Below, piece by piece: positions 45,001 through 55,591 of a stretch of 64,000 nucleotides of DNA. This stretch comes from Pycnopodia helianthoides (lineage: Eukaryota > Echinodermata > Asteroidea > Forcipulatida > Asteriidae), in NCBI GenBank assembly GCA_032158295.1, contig CM063260.1, forward strand, positions 10,272,767 to 10,336,766, given 5' to 3'. Each line of letters begins with the position of its first letter. The first letter of the stretch is position 1. The notes under the pieces are model-generated. The model saw only the letters and a program-made list of their open reading frames with translations, was not told the origin of the DNA and did not search any database. A program made the translations under genes and the position numbers.

Positions 45001-45180
45001 AACAGTGATACACTGAGAAAAATAACTGGCGAACATGGCCTCAAAGAGGCGTTTGTCAAGTTAAATGAAGTAAAGGGGGTGCAGGAAGCTTTATTATATT
45101 GTATCAAATCATACATCGTTGTGATTAATGTACAAAGAGATTTTGACAATTTTGCCTGGTGGCTTAAATATTTTGTTTAA
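45001..45180 (+). CDS. Candidate terminal exon of an unrecognised gene
   Basis: A strong acceptor (GGGTTTCCCTTGCAG, ending 45000) is followed by 59 codons and TAA at 45178-45180. The peptide begins NSDTLRKITGEHGLKEAF and includes KLNEVKGVQEALLYC and a final WWLKYFV. Periodic hydrophobic residues (VxxLNxVxGVxEALLYC) look like a helical domain rather than random translation. I do not recognise the family. Weaknesses: no upstream exon was found, there is no AATAAA within the next 100 bases, and an open frame of this length can occur by chance. It could also be a remnant of a dispersed gene or transposon. Confidence 0.3.
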   Translation, partial: NSDTLRKITGEHGLKEAFVKLNEVKGVQEALLYCIKSYIVVINVQRDFDNFAWWLKYFV

Positions 45181-45808
45181 GTTGAATAATAACAATATTG
45201 CTCCCTTTGGTACAAAATGACCGGCCAAACGGTCAACCCCGAAACGGTCGTAACCCTAGAACATTTTTGTCCCAGAAAAGTACTGAATGCTTAACATAAT
45301 TAATTAGCTTTCAAAACAAATCCATGTTATGAAAAGACTTTTTTTAAGTTAGAGAGAGAGCCGTAAAGTCGGTATGCCCTCGGTATGTTAAAAGAAGCAC
45401 TTCGTTATGGTTAAATTGCGGGCCCCGGTCCAGTCCTCCTCGGAGGGGACGCAGCCAGGATGTGCCGTGGGCAAGCCTGCCAGCACGGCCCACGGGGAGG
45501 CGCCAGACACGCTGCTTGCCACTGCGGTCTCTAGGGGGCCGTCCACGAATCTCGGGGCAAAAAAGGGCAGAGGTTGAGCTCTAAAAGTAGGGCTGAGTAT
45601 TACCGGTTTACGGATCACTGCGATGGTATTAAAAAGGGAGATGAATATTCGACTGCGAAGGGGATTTGTCTCTCTTGTTACTAATGTTTGGCATCCACTC
45701 CATCATTGCTTGCATAATAACCTTTGTTATACCATTGTGAATTGTAATGGTCGAGAACCGCGAAGTGCTCAAAAGACGCATGTAAATGGCTCAGGGGTAC
45801 ATGAATGA
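45181..45808. other. Intergenic DNA, nothing recognised
   Basis: A GC-rich patch at 45415-45545 stands out but is not coding in any frame I can support. Confidence 0.4.
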
Positions 45809-45958
45809 TTACCCCGCAGGGTGCGATTTTTTTCTGCAGCACACTACGGCTATGGAGTCAACAGTTAAGGGATAGGCTGTTCTTCCCTATCCCTTAACTG
45901 TTGACTCCGTAGCCGACGTGTGCTGCAGAACAAAAATTTGCCCTTAGGGTACATTACC
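45809..45958. repeat. Near-perfect long hairpin (foldback MITE or hairpin RNA-like)
   Basis: CTGCAGCACAC (45834) and GTGTGCTGCAG (ending 45928) close a 95-base hairpin whose arms pair through GGAGTCAACAGTTAAGGGAT and its complement, leaving a loop of under ten bases. Weaker pairing continues outside (TTACCCCGCAGGGTGC versus GCCCTTAGGGTACATTA). Confidence 0.8.
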
Positions 45959-46194
45959 TTGATCGCTCCCACCGTTGGTCGTTTCCAGCACCTTGAACAA
46001 TGTTTTAGAAATAGCCCCGGGTATGAGGTTGTTATTACGCTGGTACTAGGTAAAATTGGTTTATGTTTCTGATGTGCGATATGCCGTACTATACGGAACA
46101 GTGAATTAAGCGATCTCTGTCAACGACTGCCATTGTTATTTACAATTCGTTGGCCATTGTTCGTCAACTTTACTAACTGTGCCAATTTCGTCGT

Positions 46195-46315
46195 AATAAT
46201 GCTGGAAGATGACAACAGATCGCCTCTAAAGAAGAGGAATGGTACAATAACAAAATGTTTGCACGCTGTGTAATGGGGTGCATGGGTTTTGTACATCTCG
46301 GGGCAAATGGCAAAT
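46195..46315. repeat. Second copy of the 41055-41165 repeat
   Basis: Shares GGAAGATGACAACAG and GGGGCAAATGG with the 41-kb copy. Neither copy is continuously open in the same frame, arguing against coding. Confidence 0.6.
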
Positions 46316-46399
46316 GTCCATTCTCAACCTCAAATGCCCAAGTCATTGCTTTATATCCCTTGTTCTTATTATTATGATATTATTACTGTCAAGACTCTG

Positions 46400-46690
46400 G
46401 TATTGAAACCTAGGATGCCTCATAGGTGAACTTGATCACTGTAGCTCGCACGCCTGAGGGAACCTGTAAACAAGGGTGCTTGCTTTGTGAACCAGAAGCA
46501 TTCGGGTTAACCCAACTCTTCCACGATAAGTGTTCTGGGTTATTTTACGTGCACTATACCACTCCTAGTGCAAAGGACAAAGCAATCATGTAAAAGTATC
46601 AAGGGCACAGGTGCCACGACCAGGACACGAACCCACACTCTCACTGATCAGAAACACCAGAGCTTGAGTAAGATTTGAAGCTTTGCGTGG
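46400..46690 (-). mobile_element. SINE-like fragment, minus strand
   Basis: The minus strand reads GGTGTTTCTGATCAGTGAGA then TGTGGGTTCGTGTCCTGG (B-box-like with one change), then CACGTAAAATAACCCAGAAC, matching the body style of the SINE at 35792-36172. Confidence 0.6.
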
Positions 46691-46710
46691 GGGGAGTATA
46701 ACTAAGAGAG

Positions 46711-46830
46711 GTTTGCGGTAACACCATGTTAAAATCTCTTTTGAGTAACTGTTGGTTCTGAAAAGAACCGGTAGTTAACGACTCAACGTTTCGATCAGTA
46801 GGCTCTGATCGTCTTCCGGAGAATGTTGCT
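46711..46830 (-). repeat. Stem-loop repeat, copy A (histone-type 3' stem-loop variant)
   Basis: On the minus strand: GGTTCTTTTCAGAACC (46754-46769), a compensated variant (C:G to T:A) of the histone mRNA stem-loop, followed by CAAAAGAGATTTT. Upstream on that strand is GGAAGACGATCAGAGCCTAC then TGATCGAAACGTTGAG, with a perfect 7-bp stem (46792-46798 with 46805-46811). Confidence 0.7.
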
Positions 46831-47456
46831 GGATGATGCTCAGTTGCTGGATACCGCCTTGTAGGTGATTAACTGTGAGTTGGTCTTGGCTCGGTGACGC
46901 AGGAAGGCGGGAACTAGATAAGCTAGGCTTAGCTCAGTGAAGCATGTAGGCTGGAGCTGGGACTAAACCTAAACTGAAACCTTAGGGGAGTGGGTAGGGA
47001 GTGTGTGCTCACTGAATTGAATCAGTTGGTGGTAAGCCCAGGGGAGTGAGGGAACCTAGAGGAGACCGAGGGTATAGAAGACCCAAGTCAAGGGGGTAGG
47101 GGACGTGACCTTGGATATAAGAGATCCAGAGCTTGAGTCCGGTCTGCTCAGCCAAGACACTCTAAAAGTTTCCATGTTGGGATTGGTTGCGTCTTAGAAT
47201 GAGATCATTTTTTTTCACAAAGCATCCTTATTAGATCTCTATGAACCAGTTACACAATACTACAGTAAAGAGAGAAACTCTTCACATTCTTTAAAGGTGC
47301 CCAGAGGGACGGGGTCCAGACCGTCACTTCACTCAGTGACGCCTCCTCCCCCAGGAAAACCCATGGGGGCCGTGACCTTTTCGGCTGCCCGCATCATACA
47401 TTTATTGGGGGGGGGGGACCTGGATGGGGGGCAAACCGATAAAGTGAAAGACTTTG
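46831..47456. other. Intergenic DNA, nothing recognised
   Basis: May contain the outer part of the stem-loop repeat. A poly-G run lies at 47407-47417. Confidence 0.4.
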
Positions 47457-47808
47457 GCGTGTCGTGGCCGAGCGGTCTAGTTCACCCGTGCCCGAGCTCT
47501 GGTGTTGTCAGCAGCAGAGTGTGGGTTCGAATCCCGGCAGTGACACTTGTGTCCTCGAGCAAGGCACTTAACCATAATTGCTTATCTTATCCCAGGTGCG
47601 TAAAGGAAAACCCGAGAGGGCTGAGACAGTATTGTGTTGGATTAACTCTTTTGCGCTAATTTGAGCAGCTTGGGGTTGTATGCTCCCAAGGGAGTTGAGA
47701 ACATTATAGAATTATAAGTATACCTGACGAAGAAATTGTAATATTGTAAAGTGTCTTAATCTAGCTACCGGGGTGCGATATAAGAACCTATAATTATTAT
47801 TATTAATT
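47457..47808 (+). mobile_element. tRNA-derived SINE, plus strand, near full length
   Basis: The head GTCGTGGCCGAGCGGTCTAG contains an A box (TGGCCGAGCGGT, 47465-47476), and GGTTCGAATCC (47524-47534) is a perfect B box. The body has CTCGAGCAAGGCACTTAACC, GCTAATTTGAGCAGCTTGGG and CTAGCTACCGGGG, and the tail is TATAAGAACCTATAATTATT with a TTA repeat. It matches 12671-13003. Confidence 0.85.
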
Positions 47809-48492
47809 ATAGTAAAATATGTTTTAGTGGAGTAATGCCGAGTGTAAGGTCGGTAAAGTATACTTAATACTAATAATATTAGTATACTGATAATTTTATG
47901 TCAAGTAATAAGCCACAGGGGAAACTGACTGGGAAAGTTTAACAAATAATTTGGGTTGTTCAACCCCAAGTTCTAACAATTGTCGTGTTATAAGTTTGTT
48001 AAAATATCTAACATTTCTCAGCCGAGATTCGTTTTGAAATAATCGAAGTGTAAATCCACATTGGCCTACATCAAAGTTTGTCACTAACAGTTACGTTTAA
48101 GATTCTGACAAATTTTTTCCGGGGGGGGGGGGAGAGACCGCACAATTTTATCCAGAAATTGTTTCACGAGTTCCCTGTCATTCATGCTGTACGGTGATGA
48201 CGTCATTGGTTGAAAACTCGATGTTGCCAATTCTCGAACACCACCACCGAAAGTAATATTGATTCGAGGAAATGTGTTTCTTTTCGCGCGGCCCGTGCAC
48301 GGGGGGTCTCGAGAAACAGAGGGCCTTGTACCCGGACGCCTCCCCCGGGTGACACGCGTCAGCTTATTACATTACTGTGTATGTCATCACACCATGTCTT
48401 ATCGGTCCACCAATCGGGTGGACTGGTAATTGCTTGCAAAACTAGAGGCGAGTTTTCAACACATTGGGGGGAGGGGGGGGGGGTTATGTAAA
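47809..48492. other. Intergenic DNA, nothing recognised
   Basis: Poly-G runs at 48121-48132 and 48463-48483 frame unrecognised sequence. Confidence 0.4.
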
Positions 48493-48900
48493 TATGGTGG
48501 CCGTGAAGGGACATCGCACATCGCAAATAATAATGTAGACATATGCCATGTCGCGAATTTTTAATTTTATTTTGGCATACCTGTTCGCACCCTTTAAAAT
48601 TAAAAAATTCGAATGACCTGGGGAGTTTCTTGCATCCAGGGCGAGTATCCAGACTTCACATTCGTTCACGAAGGGGTTGACTACTTTTCTGCTCTATAGT
48701 GGCACGTACTCCCTAGGTCACTAATACAAGATGTCCGCAACTATGACATCATCCCGAAGGTATGCAACAAAATATGCAATAACAGTCACGACATTTCGAA
48801 TATTGTTATTCGCATACGTATGCGCACATAACATTCGCAAACAAATTCACGACACATATCATTATAATGCGATATGTGATGTCCCCTCAGGGCCACCATA
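48493..48900. mobile_element. 408-bp TA-flanked inverted-repeat element
   Basis: TATGGTGGCCGTGAAGGGAC at the left and, reverse complemented, TATGGTGGCCCTGAGGGGAC at the right. Pairing continues to about 60 bases with TATCGCA/ATGTCGCGAAT patches. Bounded by TA on both sides, which would fit a Tc1/mariner-type insertion. Confidence 0.7.
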
Positions 48901-50110
48901 TAATATAAACACATAATTTTATCTAGAGTGAAATAATTGTTAGACTTGGCGGAGGTTTCGGGTGGCGCTCTCAGAGCTCCGCTGGAAACCTGCCACTTTT
49001 AATAGTCTCTCTGTGGAAAGGGTTTCATGTTTCCCTCCAGTGGTCTGTGATGAATTCGGAACCAGGAACTGGAAACGTTTGTGATTCAATTTGGAACTTA
49101 GAACTATTGAGGATGTAATTCAGCCTCCGTGATTAAAACTTGCTGGCTTGTCTTTTCACGAGAAAGGACTAACGCGAGTCTATGAAGAAAAAACAAAACA
49201 CTTTGTGCGCATTCTTCACACACGAAACAAATCAAGACAATAGTTAAATCAGCGAGACAACGTAGGGTGCAGACCAGCAGACCTCGCAGTTTCAACTATT
49301 AACTTGCCCTAAAATATTGTTATAACCGTCTGCGAATTTCCCCGAACACCCGGAATAATCCGGGATAATCCGAAAATAATCCCCCCGTGCCCACTAAACA
49401 ACATAAAATCTAAACGTTCCACCAGCAGTAGTTAATAAAAAAAAAGCCCAGCAGCGGCGAAATTGATCCCACTTTGAAAAACGGAACAGCCGGCATTTCC
49501 TGATGACCAGCGTGTATCACCATGATGTGTGCCGGGCTGGATAGGTCCTGGCACCAGGCTCGCTGCAGCGTGCGAATCACGGTGAGGTCATGGGGCTAGG
49601 GGAAGTACCCTTAAGGCAGACCAGATCACCCAGTTGTGGCGATGGATCACTAAGGGGAGTCAGTGGGCTAGGACACCGAGGTAATCATTATTTCCCCGTT
49701 GTTTAAGCTTTCTACAAGACCTAAACTTAAGATTTGTTCCGGTGATACCCAGCACGGGGAAATGTTATCAATGAGTGTAAAGGTCACTCCATTCTAAAAG
49801 GTCGCGAATGCGTCCAATTTTTTTCCAAGATCGAGAGGCACACAAAACCAGTCCCTGGGAAAGCTTCAGTTGAATTAGTTTACAATGAGCATGACATTTT
49901 TTTTATGAATACCTCACTATGACCTTTACGAAAAGAATACCCTTCTCGATTGTACAACATTGTGTTTTCAAACTGCGTGGTTGTGCAGTCCCTAATGTAA
50001 CCGGGACTTTGGGCGACAGTTTAGGGTCAGAGGGTCGGGGCTACATTTCGGGCCGGGTTACATTTAGGTAGTTCTGGCTACTTTTAGGGTTGGGCTGACT
50101 TTTAAAGGTA
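48901..50110. other. Intergenic DNA, nothing recognised
   Basis: No exon or repeat could be supported. Confidence 0.4.
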
Positions 50111-50139
50111 CAGGGTTTGGGCAATGTAGTAGTCAAGTA

Positions 50140-51025
50140 CTTTGTCAGTCGAGTATCAAGTCCTGTCGAGTAAGAGGGTGGCCGAGTAGTACTCGAGGGG
50201 GAGTACTAGGGACATTGAGTACGACTACAAGGTGTCCAGGTACCGAGTGTTCTAATATCCGAATGCCGAGTCCAAGAGCCGAGTACCTAGTACTTGGATC
50301 TGTGAGTCTGAGTCTGAGTACGAGTACGAGTGTACGAGTACTTTATAATTAGAACAAAATGAGGTATACAATTTTTTTTTATTCATTTGTTTTTATTTTG
50401 GGGGACTAATTTCTATACGACAATATTATGTGCTTGTTCTGATAACAATATTTTAATCATGAATACATCATAGACAACTTAAATTCTACTTTTTTCCAGA
50501 GCTTTGATCCTCTATTCTTTGCAGTAACGCAGAGGAATGTGGGAGGGAAAGTGTTTATCTTTTTACCTCGAGTACTTAGAATCGAGGACAGAGTACATTT
50601 CCAGTCGAGTATCGAGTACATAACATCGAGTACATGTCATTTTCCAGTCGAGTGTCGAGTAGTAAGAGTATGAGTTCCATTCTTTGCTAGCCGAGTATGA
50701 GTACTATCAAAACGGTACTCGTGTAGTACTCGAGTAGGAGTACCGAGTACGGGTACAATCAAAACTGTACTCGTGTAGCACTTGAGTCGAGTACCGAGTA
50801 TTAGTACCATCCAAACTGTACTCGAGTAGTACTTGAGTACAAGTATCGAGTATGAATACAATCAAAACGGTACTCGTGTAGTACCTGAGTACAAGTACCG
50901 AGTACCGTGTACGAGTACCATCAAAATGGTACTCGTGTAGTACTTGAGTACAAGTTCCGAGTATGAGTACCATCAAAATGGTTTCGTGTAGTACTTGAGT
51001 ACAAGTTATCAAGTACGAGTACAGC
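50140..51025. repeat. GAGTAC-rich region including a 52-bp tandem array
   Basis: Two clusters of GAGTAC/GTACTC words flank AT-rich DNA (50350-50560). In the second cluster TACTCGTGTAG or close variants begin at 50716, 50768, 50819, 50871, 50930 and about 50981, a period of about 52 with one 59-base unit. Units contain TTGAGTACAAGTACCGAGTA and CATCAAAA. Confidence 0.75.
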
Positions 51026-51790
51026 ACTGGGTTGGTGCTTTAATAGGTACAAGAGTGGGACTAATATTTTGTAGCTTTACATAAATGTAGCTGGGATACC
51101 AGGCTAAACTCTAGACACAGGGTAGGTGATTTAGATCTCTGGCTAGAAGTTCCGGTCGCCCAGCACGCGTCCGTAATGTGTAAACCCAGCTCTCGTTCCT
51201 TTTCTTTTTTTAAAGCAGCGTGCGAAGGGGCAGCACCTGCCGTCGGAAGCGTCTCCGAGCCCGGGGACTCGGCCGCCCAGAACGCTTCCGCAGGTGTAAA
51301 CCCTGTTCTCAATCAAGGACGCATACACAAATGCATTTTTACTATGCTTTGGTAAATTTTGAAATGTAGTACAGATTTAGTTTTTGATTTTGCTTTCAAC
51401 ATTTTCCAACATTTCATCAAGGAACGAAGCAAAACAGCAATTGTTTGCAGTTTCAAGTTCAATTGTGATTTTTTGTTTTCTCCATCATAACAACAGAAGG
51501 TGCAATTTCCCATGGTTATTTCCTTTAAATTCAACAGAAAACAGGAAACAAAATGACCCGCATTTTTGAAACGCGCCACAGAGCAACCAAATGCAAGTTC
51601 AGAATTTAAAAAAACGAAAAAAAATGTTGATGCTCTTTGAACATAATTTTGAGATGAAAGTCACTGATTCGTATAGTTTCTTTGTATTCTATAATGTTAC
51701 CTAATAATAACATTGAAGATCTCTTTTCGGAGTTTAGCTTTTAAAACGAAACCTAAACATTAGGTGCCCAACCGCAGTCCTACCCTACGT
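51026..51790. other. Intergenic or intronic DNA, nothing recognised
   Basis: Unremarkable AT-rich sequence with no element recognised. Confidence 0.4.
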
Positions 51791-53150
51791 GCTGTTGCCT
51801 TCTAGAAATAAATCGTGAATTGTTGGTACTACTCACCTGTTGTGAACGAATCCCCTCCGTATCGACCAGAAAATTATAATTCCTCAGTGGAAGGTGGGCT
51901 TTCCTTCGAGATAAGCTTCGGGATATGTTTCCAAGAAGTATGTTATACATCAACTAAAATCACAGATTGTTGTTGTATAAGTGCTGTACTTATCAGCTTT
52001 GCGTCCAAACCATGAAGGATATAATGGAATGGGTGAGTGTTGCCGTAGCGAACAGCTGCCAGATGCCTCCACAGATGCAGTTTTTTTCTGAAGATGTAGT
52101 GAAGAAGTTTGTGTTGTTTCCTCTTAAAGGCACTTAGTTTCTTAAAGAGGTCGTGGAACCTGTCGGCTAGTAGCGGCTCGGTAAACCCTAATCCGCCTCG
52201 CTCTCTTTGTATAGGTCAAGCTCTCACACTCTGTTCTGGATTCCACTGCGATAGCTCGGCCCCCATTGGATCAGAAGTCTGGCTTCCGAGCCTCACAGTT
52301 TGTATCACTCTTCGGGTGACGAGGCGAGTTCTTGACTTTAGAAATAGCCCGAAGATGATCTTGGAGAGCCAGTCGTGATGTAAAAACGAGTTGGAATCTG
52401 GAGTGCTGCCAGGAATTATAGCCGTATATTCTCAGTGACCAAGTTCTACTTCACCTCACAAAGAAACCGATAACTCTGGACTTTTGCCAGAGCCAATCTC
52501 CACTCAATTATGGCTCCTGTGACACCTTCTTCTTCACCTCACCGGTTTATAATACTAGCCCCTATCATGAAGAAAAACAAACCGAGGATAGAATGGTTCT
52601 TGTTCAACTGCAAAATTGTGCCTTTAATTAAGTTTCCACTTGAAGAGGTCGTTGTGTTGTTGTTGTTGTTGTTTTGGGGTTGTTTTAGACAACGAGCGTA
52701 AGCTCTACCAACGGAGAGATTACAGTCTGCCTTGATACGGATGCTTTAAACTTCCTCTGATAGCTTGGAGAGGGCATCACAATCAGCCAAAACTATCCGA
52801 AAGAGTTTCAGCTCTAGAGTAGCGAATACACTGCAGGGTTCATCTCACGAAGCTTGATACGACCTCATCTCCAAGGTTGTTGTTGTTGTTGTTGAGATGA
52901 CCACCGGTTGACAGTGTAACAAAACGGTGCTACGATATCCGCATAGCAGCGTCCTCGCTTTGTCATCCCTTCCTTGCGGAGGGGGCTGTAACTGAATATC
53001 TGCAGCGTGTACCGGCCCGGTATGTTATGGCTCAGGCGCAGACCGCACTAAAGCTCTGAGCAGCTCTTGCTCACTGCATGCATGCACACCGCTCCTCCAC
53101 CACCAGCCCGGCGGTTCGTGATTCACATCCGGCGTGTTCCTCAACGTCTC
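51791..53150. other. Repeat-poor region with two minus-strand donor-like sites
   Basis: This 1.3-kb stretch shows none of the window's repeat families apart from (GTT)n patches (52657-52672, 52877-52893). On the minus strand CACAACAG followed by GTGAGT (donor at 51836-51831) is a strong donor with no open frame needing it, which would fit a 5' non-coding exon of a minus-strand gene such as the LRR-Ig receptor 17.6 kb away. Unproven. Confidence 0.3.
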
Positions 53151-53261
53151 TTCACTCATATTTAGAGAAGGAACAAATATAACATACGAATCATCCATGA
53201 AGCTATCCTGTCGAACAGTTTAATTACCCTCAATAAATGATTGTTTAAAGATACGTCGAAG

Positions 53262-53655
53262 TTAAAGGAACATTACAGAATTGGTAAGAAAAAAAACTTG
53301 TAAAATATACTTTTTGATCACAGATTTACATAAAACTTACACGGTCTAATGATGATGATAGTACAAAACGTCCCTTTAAATATTTTGTCTGAAATGCCAT
53401 ATTTGATGAGAAATGAGTAAACTAATTTTCCGATTGGAGTTTATCGCTCAGTGAGCGTTTTATTAATTTTTTGAATCTATATGATTTCATGCAAATGTGT
53501 AATCAGTTTTTCACTGTTTTCTCGTGACCCAGATGGTCGACCGATCTCAAACTTCTACAGGTTTGTCAGTTTATGTATATGGTGGATTACATAAAGTGCT
53601 TACACTGCCAGCAACTGTTTTGTTAGCAAAATCCAATTCTGTAATGTTCCTTTAA
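53262..53655 (-). mobile_element. TTAA-flanked element, family A copy 3 (inverted)
   Basis: Begins TTAAAGGAACATTACAGAAT followed by TGGTAAGAAAAAAAACTTG (the right-end interior of copy 1) and ends CCAATTCTGTAATGTTCC then TTTAA. Inverted relative to 4964-5344. Confidence 0.8.
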
Positions 53656-54800
53656 AGATGCGATTGGAAAGGTTAAACAAAGTCAATACCCGCTTCAAAC
53701 ACCACTTACCCGCAATGAATGCTCGAAGCAATTCAAAGCCAGATTGTCTTCCATGAGCTGAAGATTGTTATACTCGAAGCGCTTTTTTATATTTTTCTTG
53801 CTCTCTTGACTAATTTCAACAATCTGTTATCAGTGATTACTTCCAGTAATAGATATACCTAAAGGTTTTGTCTCTATGATGCCCCGAAAGAGGATCAAAA
53901 TTGGATTAAGAGCTAAGGATTTTCCTCTCTGTTTGCTTGGAAAAAGGGTCTTTTTTGGAATCCCCACGTCCCATGTGTTCCCGAATTTCAGAATGAAGAT
54001 AATCTCAGGACTTGACCTCAATGACAACCCGTTATAATTAGTACCGTCGGGAACGTGATCGTCACATTCTGAACCTTGACCTCGCCGTTGAAAAAAAATA
54101 CCTCCTCCATCCCCCGCACAGCCCGAGAAACCACATCACGTGGGTCCACAGCATATGACGTCATCCTAACGATGAACGATTAGCCAATCACCACACGAGG
54201 TTAGGCGAGCCGAATATGACGTCACGTCCACATCAAGGGGGGCACGCCGCGATTGTTAATATCCCAGCGGTTGGGATCGACGTTCCGGGAATGCAACACA
54301 CGGACTTGATCTAAATTGTCAACGATCACCCTTTAAAATAAAATACGTGCTTCGGTCTCAGAACCAGGGTTCCAGCATGATTCATGTCCTGTGTTGAATA
54401 AGCCCCCCCCTCCCCCTCCCCCTCCATCTAAACTTCACCGGTCGCTGACACATGCCACTTCCACTTCTGATGTCACCACTTCGACATAACGGCGAATTAA
54501 GAAGAAACGGAACGACTGACTGTTTTCTCAGGAAACACGATGCAGGCTTCCTTCTTCAATTATTTGGTTTCCATATTGTTTTCCAGTTGAAGTAGAATCG
54601 GTCGGTCAGACAAAAATTAATCCCGTCTCTGCAGTTTAATATTGTCTCTTATTGCCAAAAGGCGCACTGCATGTCTGCTCTTGTTTCACACTTAAATCAG
54701 ATCGTTGTGTGCACAAGCGAGTTTGTTTTATCTTTGTTGAAATTTAACTGTTTTTGTTAAACTGATGTAGGAAGAAACTACAAATAAATAAACAGTAAAC
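53656..54800. other. Intergenic or intronic DNA, nothing recognised
   Basis: A minus-strand donor-like CATTGCGG/GTAAGT at 53710/53709 follows a short open ATG segment (53755-53710). This is too little to call an exon. A C-rich run lies at 54402-54423. Confidence 0.35.
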
Positions 54801-54925
54801 TTGCGGGTACAATCATGTGTAAATCTCTTTTGTGAGAGTGTTGGCTCTGAAAAGAGCCGGTGTCGTCTTGACGTTTCGTACAGTATGCTCTGCTCGTCTT
54901 CAGGAGAAATTGATGTGTTGTTAAG
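54801..54925 (-). repeat. Stem-loop repeat, copy B (exact histone-type 3' stem-loop)
   Basis: The minus strand carries GGCTCTTTTCAGAGCC (54843-54858), identical to the canonical metazoan histone mRNA stem-loop, followed after 13 bases by AAAAGAGATTTAC, a purine-rich element like the U7-binding HDE. Upstream lies CCTGAAGACGAGCAGAGCAT then ACTGTACGAAACGTC. There is no histone coding sequence. Confidence 0.75.
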
Positions 54926-55235
54926 TTGGAGGAAGCGCCCCGATATTACCCAGGGCAAGTGACAAAATAGCTTCTAATTGTGGGGCGACCCGGGGCTGAT
55001 TTAGGGGAAGCTGTTCATTTTATTTGTATTTGTTTGTTTGTTTATTAATTGGTTAAATTTAGTGATTATGAGACGGAAGCATTTTGTCTGACCTGCTTCA
55101 AGACTCGTTGTAACTCGTTTTGGTTAAATCCGGCCGTAAGAGGGCGCGCTATAACGAGTTACAACCAGTATCCGCTACCGATCAGTGACGTCTTGTGCCA
55201 AGACTAGATTACTCGCGGCCCAGTACTTTCGGTGT
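54926..55235. other. Intergenic DNA, nothing recognised
   Basis: AACTCGTT...AACGAGTT inverted words near 55111-55165 bracket a short GC-rich piece. Confidence 0.4.
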
Positions 55236-55455
55236 ACACTCCAAAAAGGTCAGAATTGACCCGGAGTCCGGGTCCCAGGGGGCCCGACTCATTCCCGGGC
55301 CAGACTAACCCTGGAGTGGTTAACAAATGGGTTTTAAGTTTCAACACGGATTTTTTTGTTGGTGTTTTTGACCCATTTCTGGGTACTTTTTGACACGGAT
55401 TCCGGGCCATACTGACACAGAAACGGAACTTCTGACCCGGAAGTATTAAGAGTGT
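55236..55455. mobile_element. Family R element, full length with inverted CACTC ends
   Basis: Starts ACACTCCAAAAAGGTCAGAA and ends CTGACCCGGAAGTATTAAGA then GTGT, so the GGGTCA-rich repeat is an inverted-repeat element of about 220 bp. The half-sites near the left end form GGTCAGAATTGACC (spacing 4). Confidence 0.7.
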
Positions 55456-55591
55456 AAACGAGTAAGTTACCCCGACGTTACCCGGCTCCAGTCAACGACG
55501 AGAGAGCACGGAAGGTGACCGTTCGAATATCGCTCATCGAAGCTAAATCGTGTGACTGGAACCCGGCTATAACCGGGAAAGTAATTCAAAC

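Noticed and set aside
47461..47545. Functional tRNA gene (Ser/Leu-like head with perfect B box)
   Set aside because: The acceptor and anticodon arms do not pair as a tRNA, the sequence continues into a SINE body, and a second copy exists at 12.7-13.0 kb.
54843..54858. Replication-dependent histone gene 3' end
   Set aside because: The stem-loop is exact but no histone coding sequence precedes it on the minus strand, and it recurs in a dispersed repeat.
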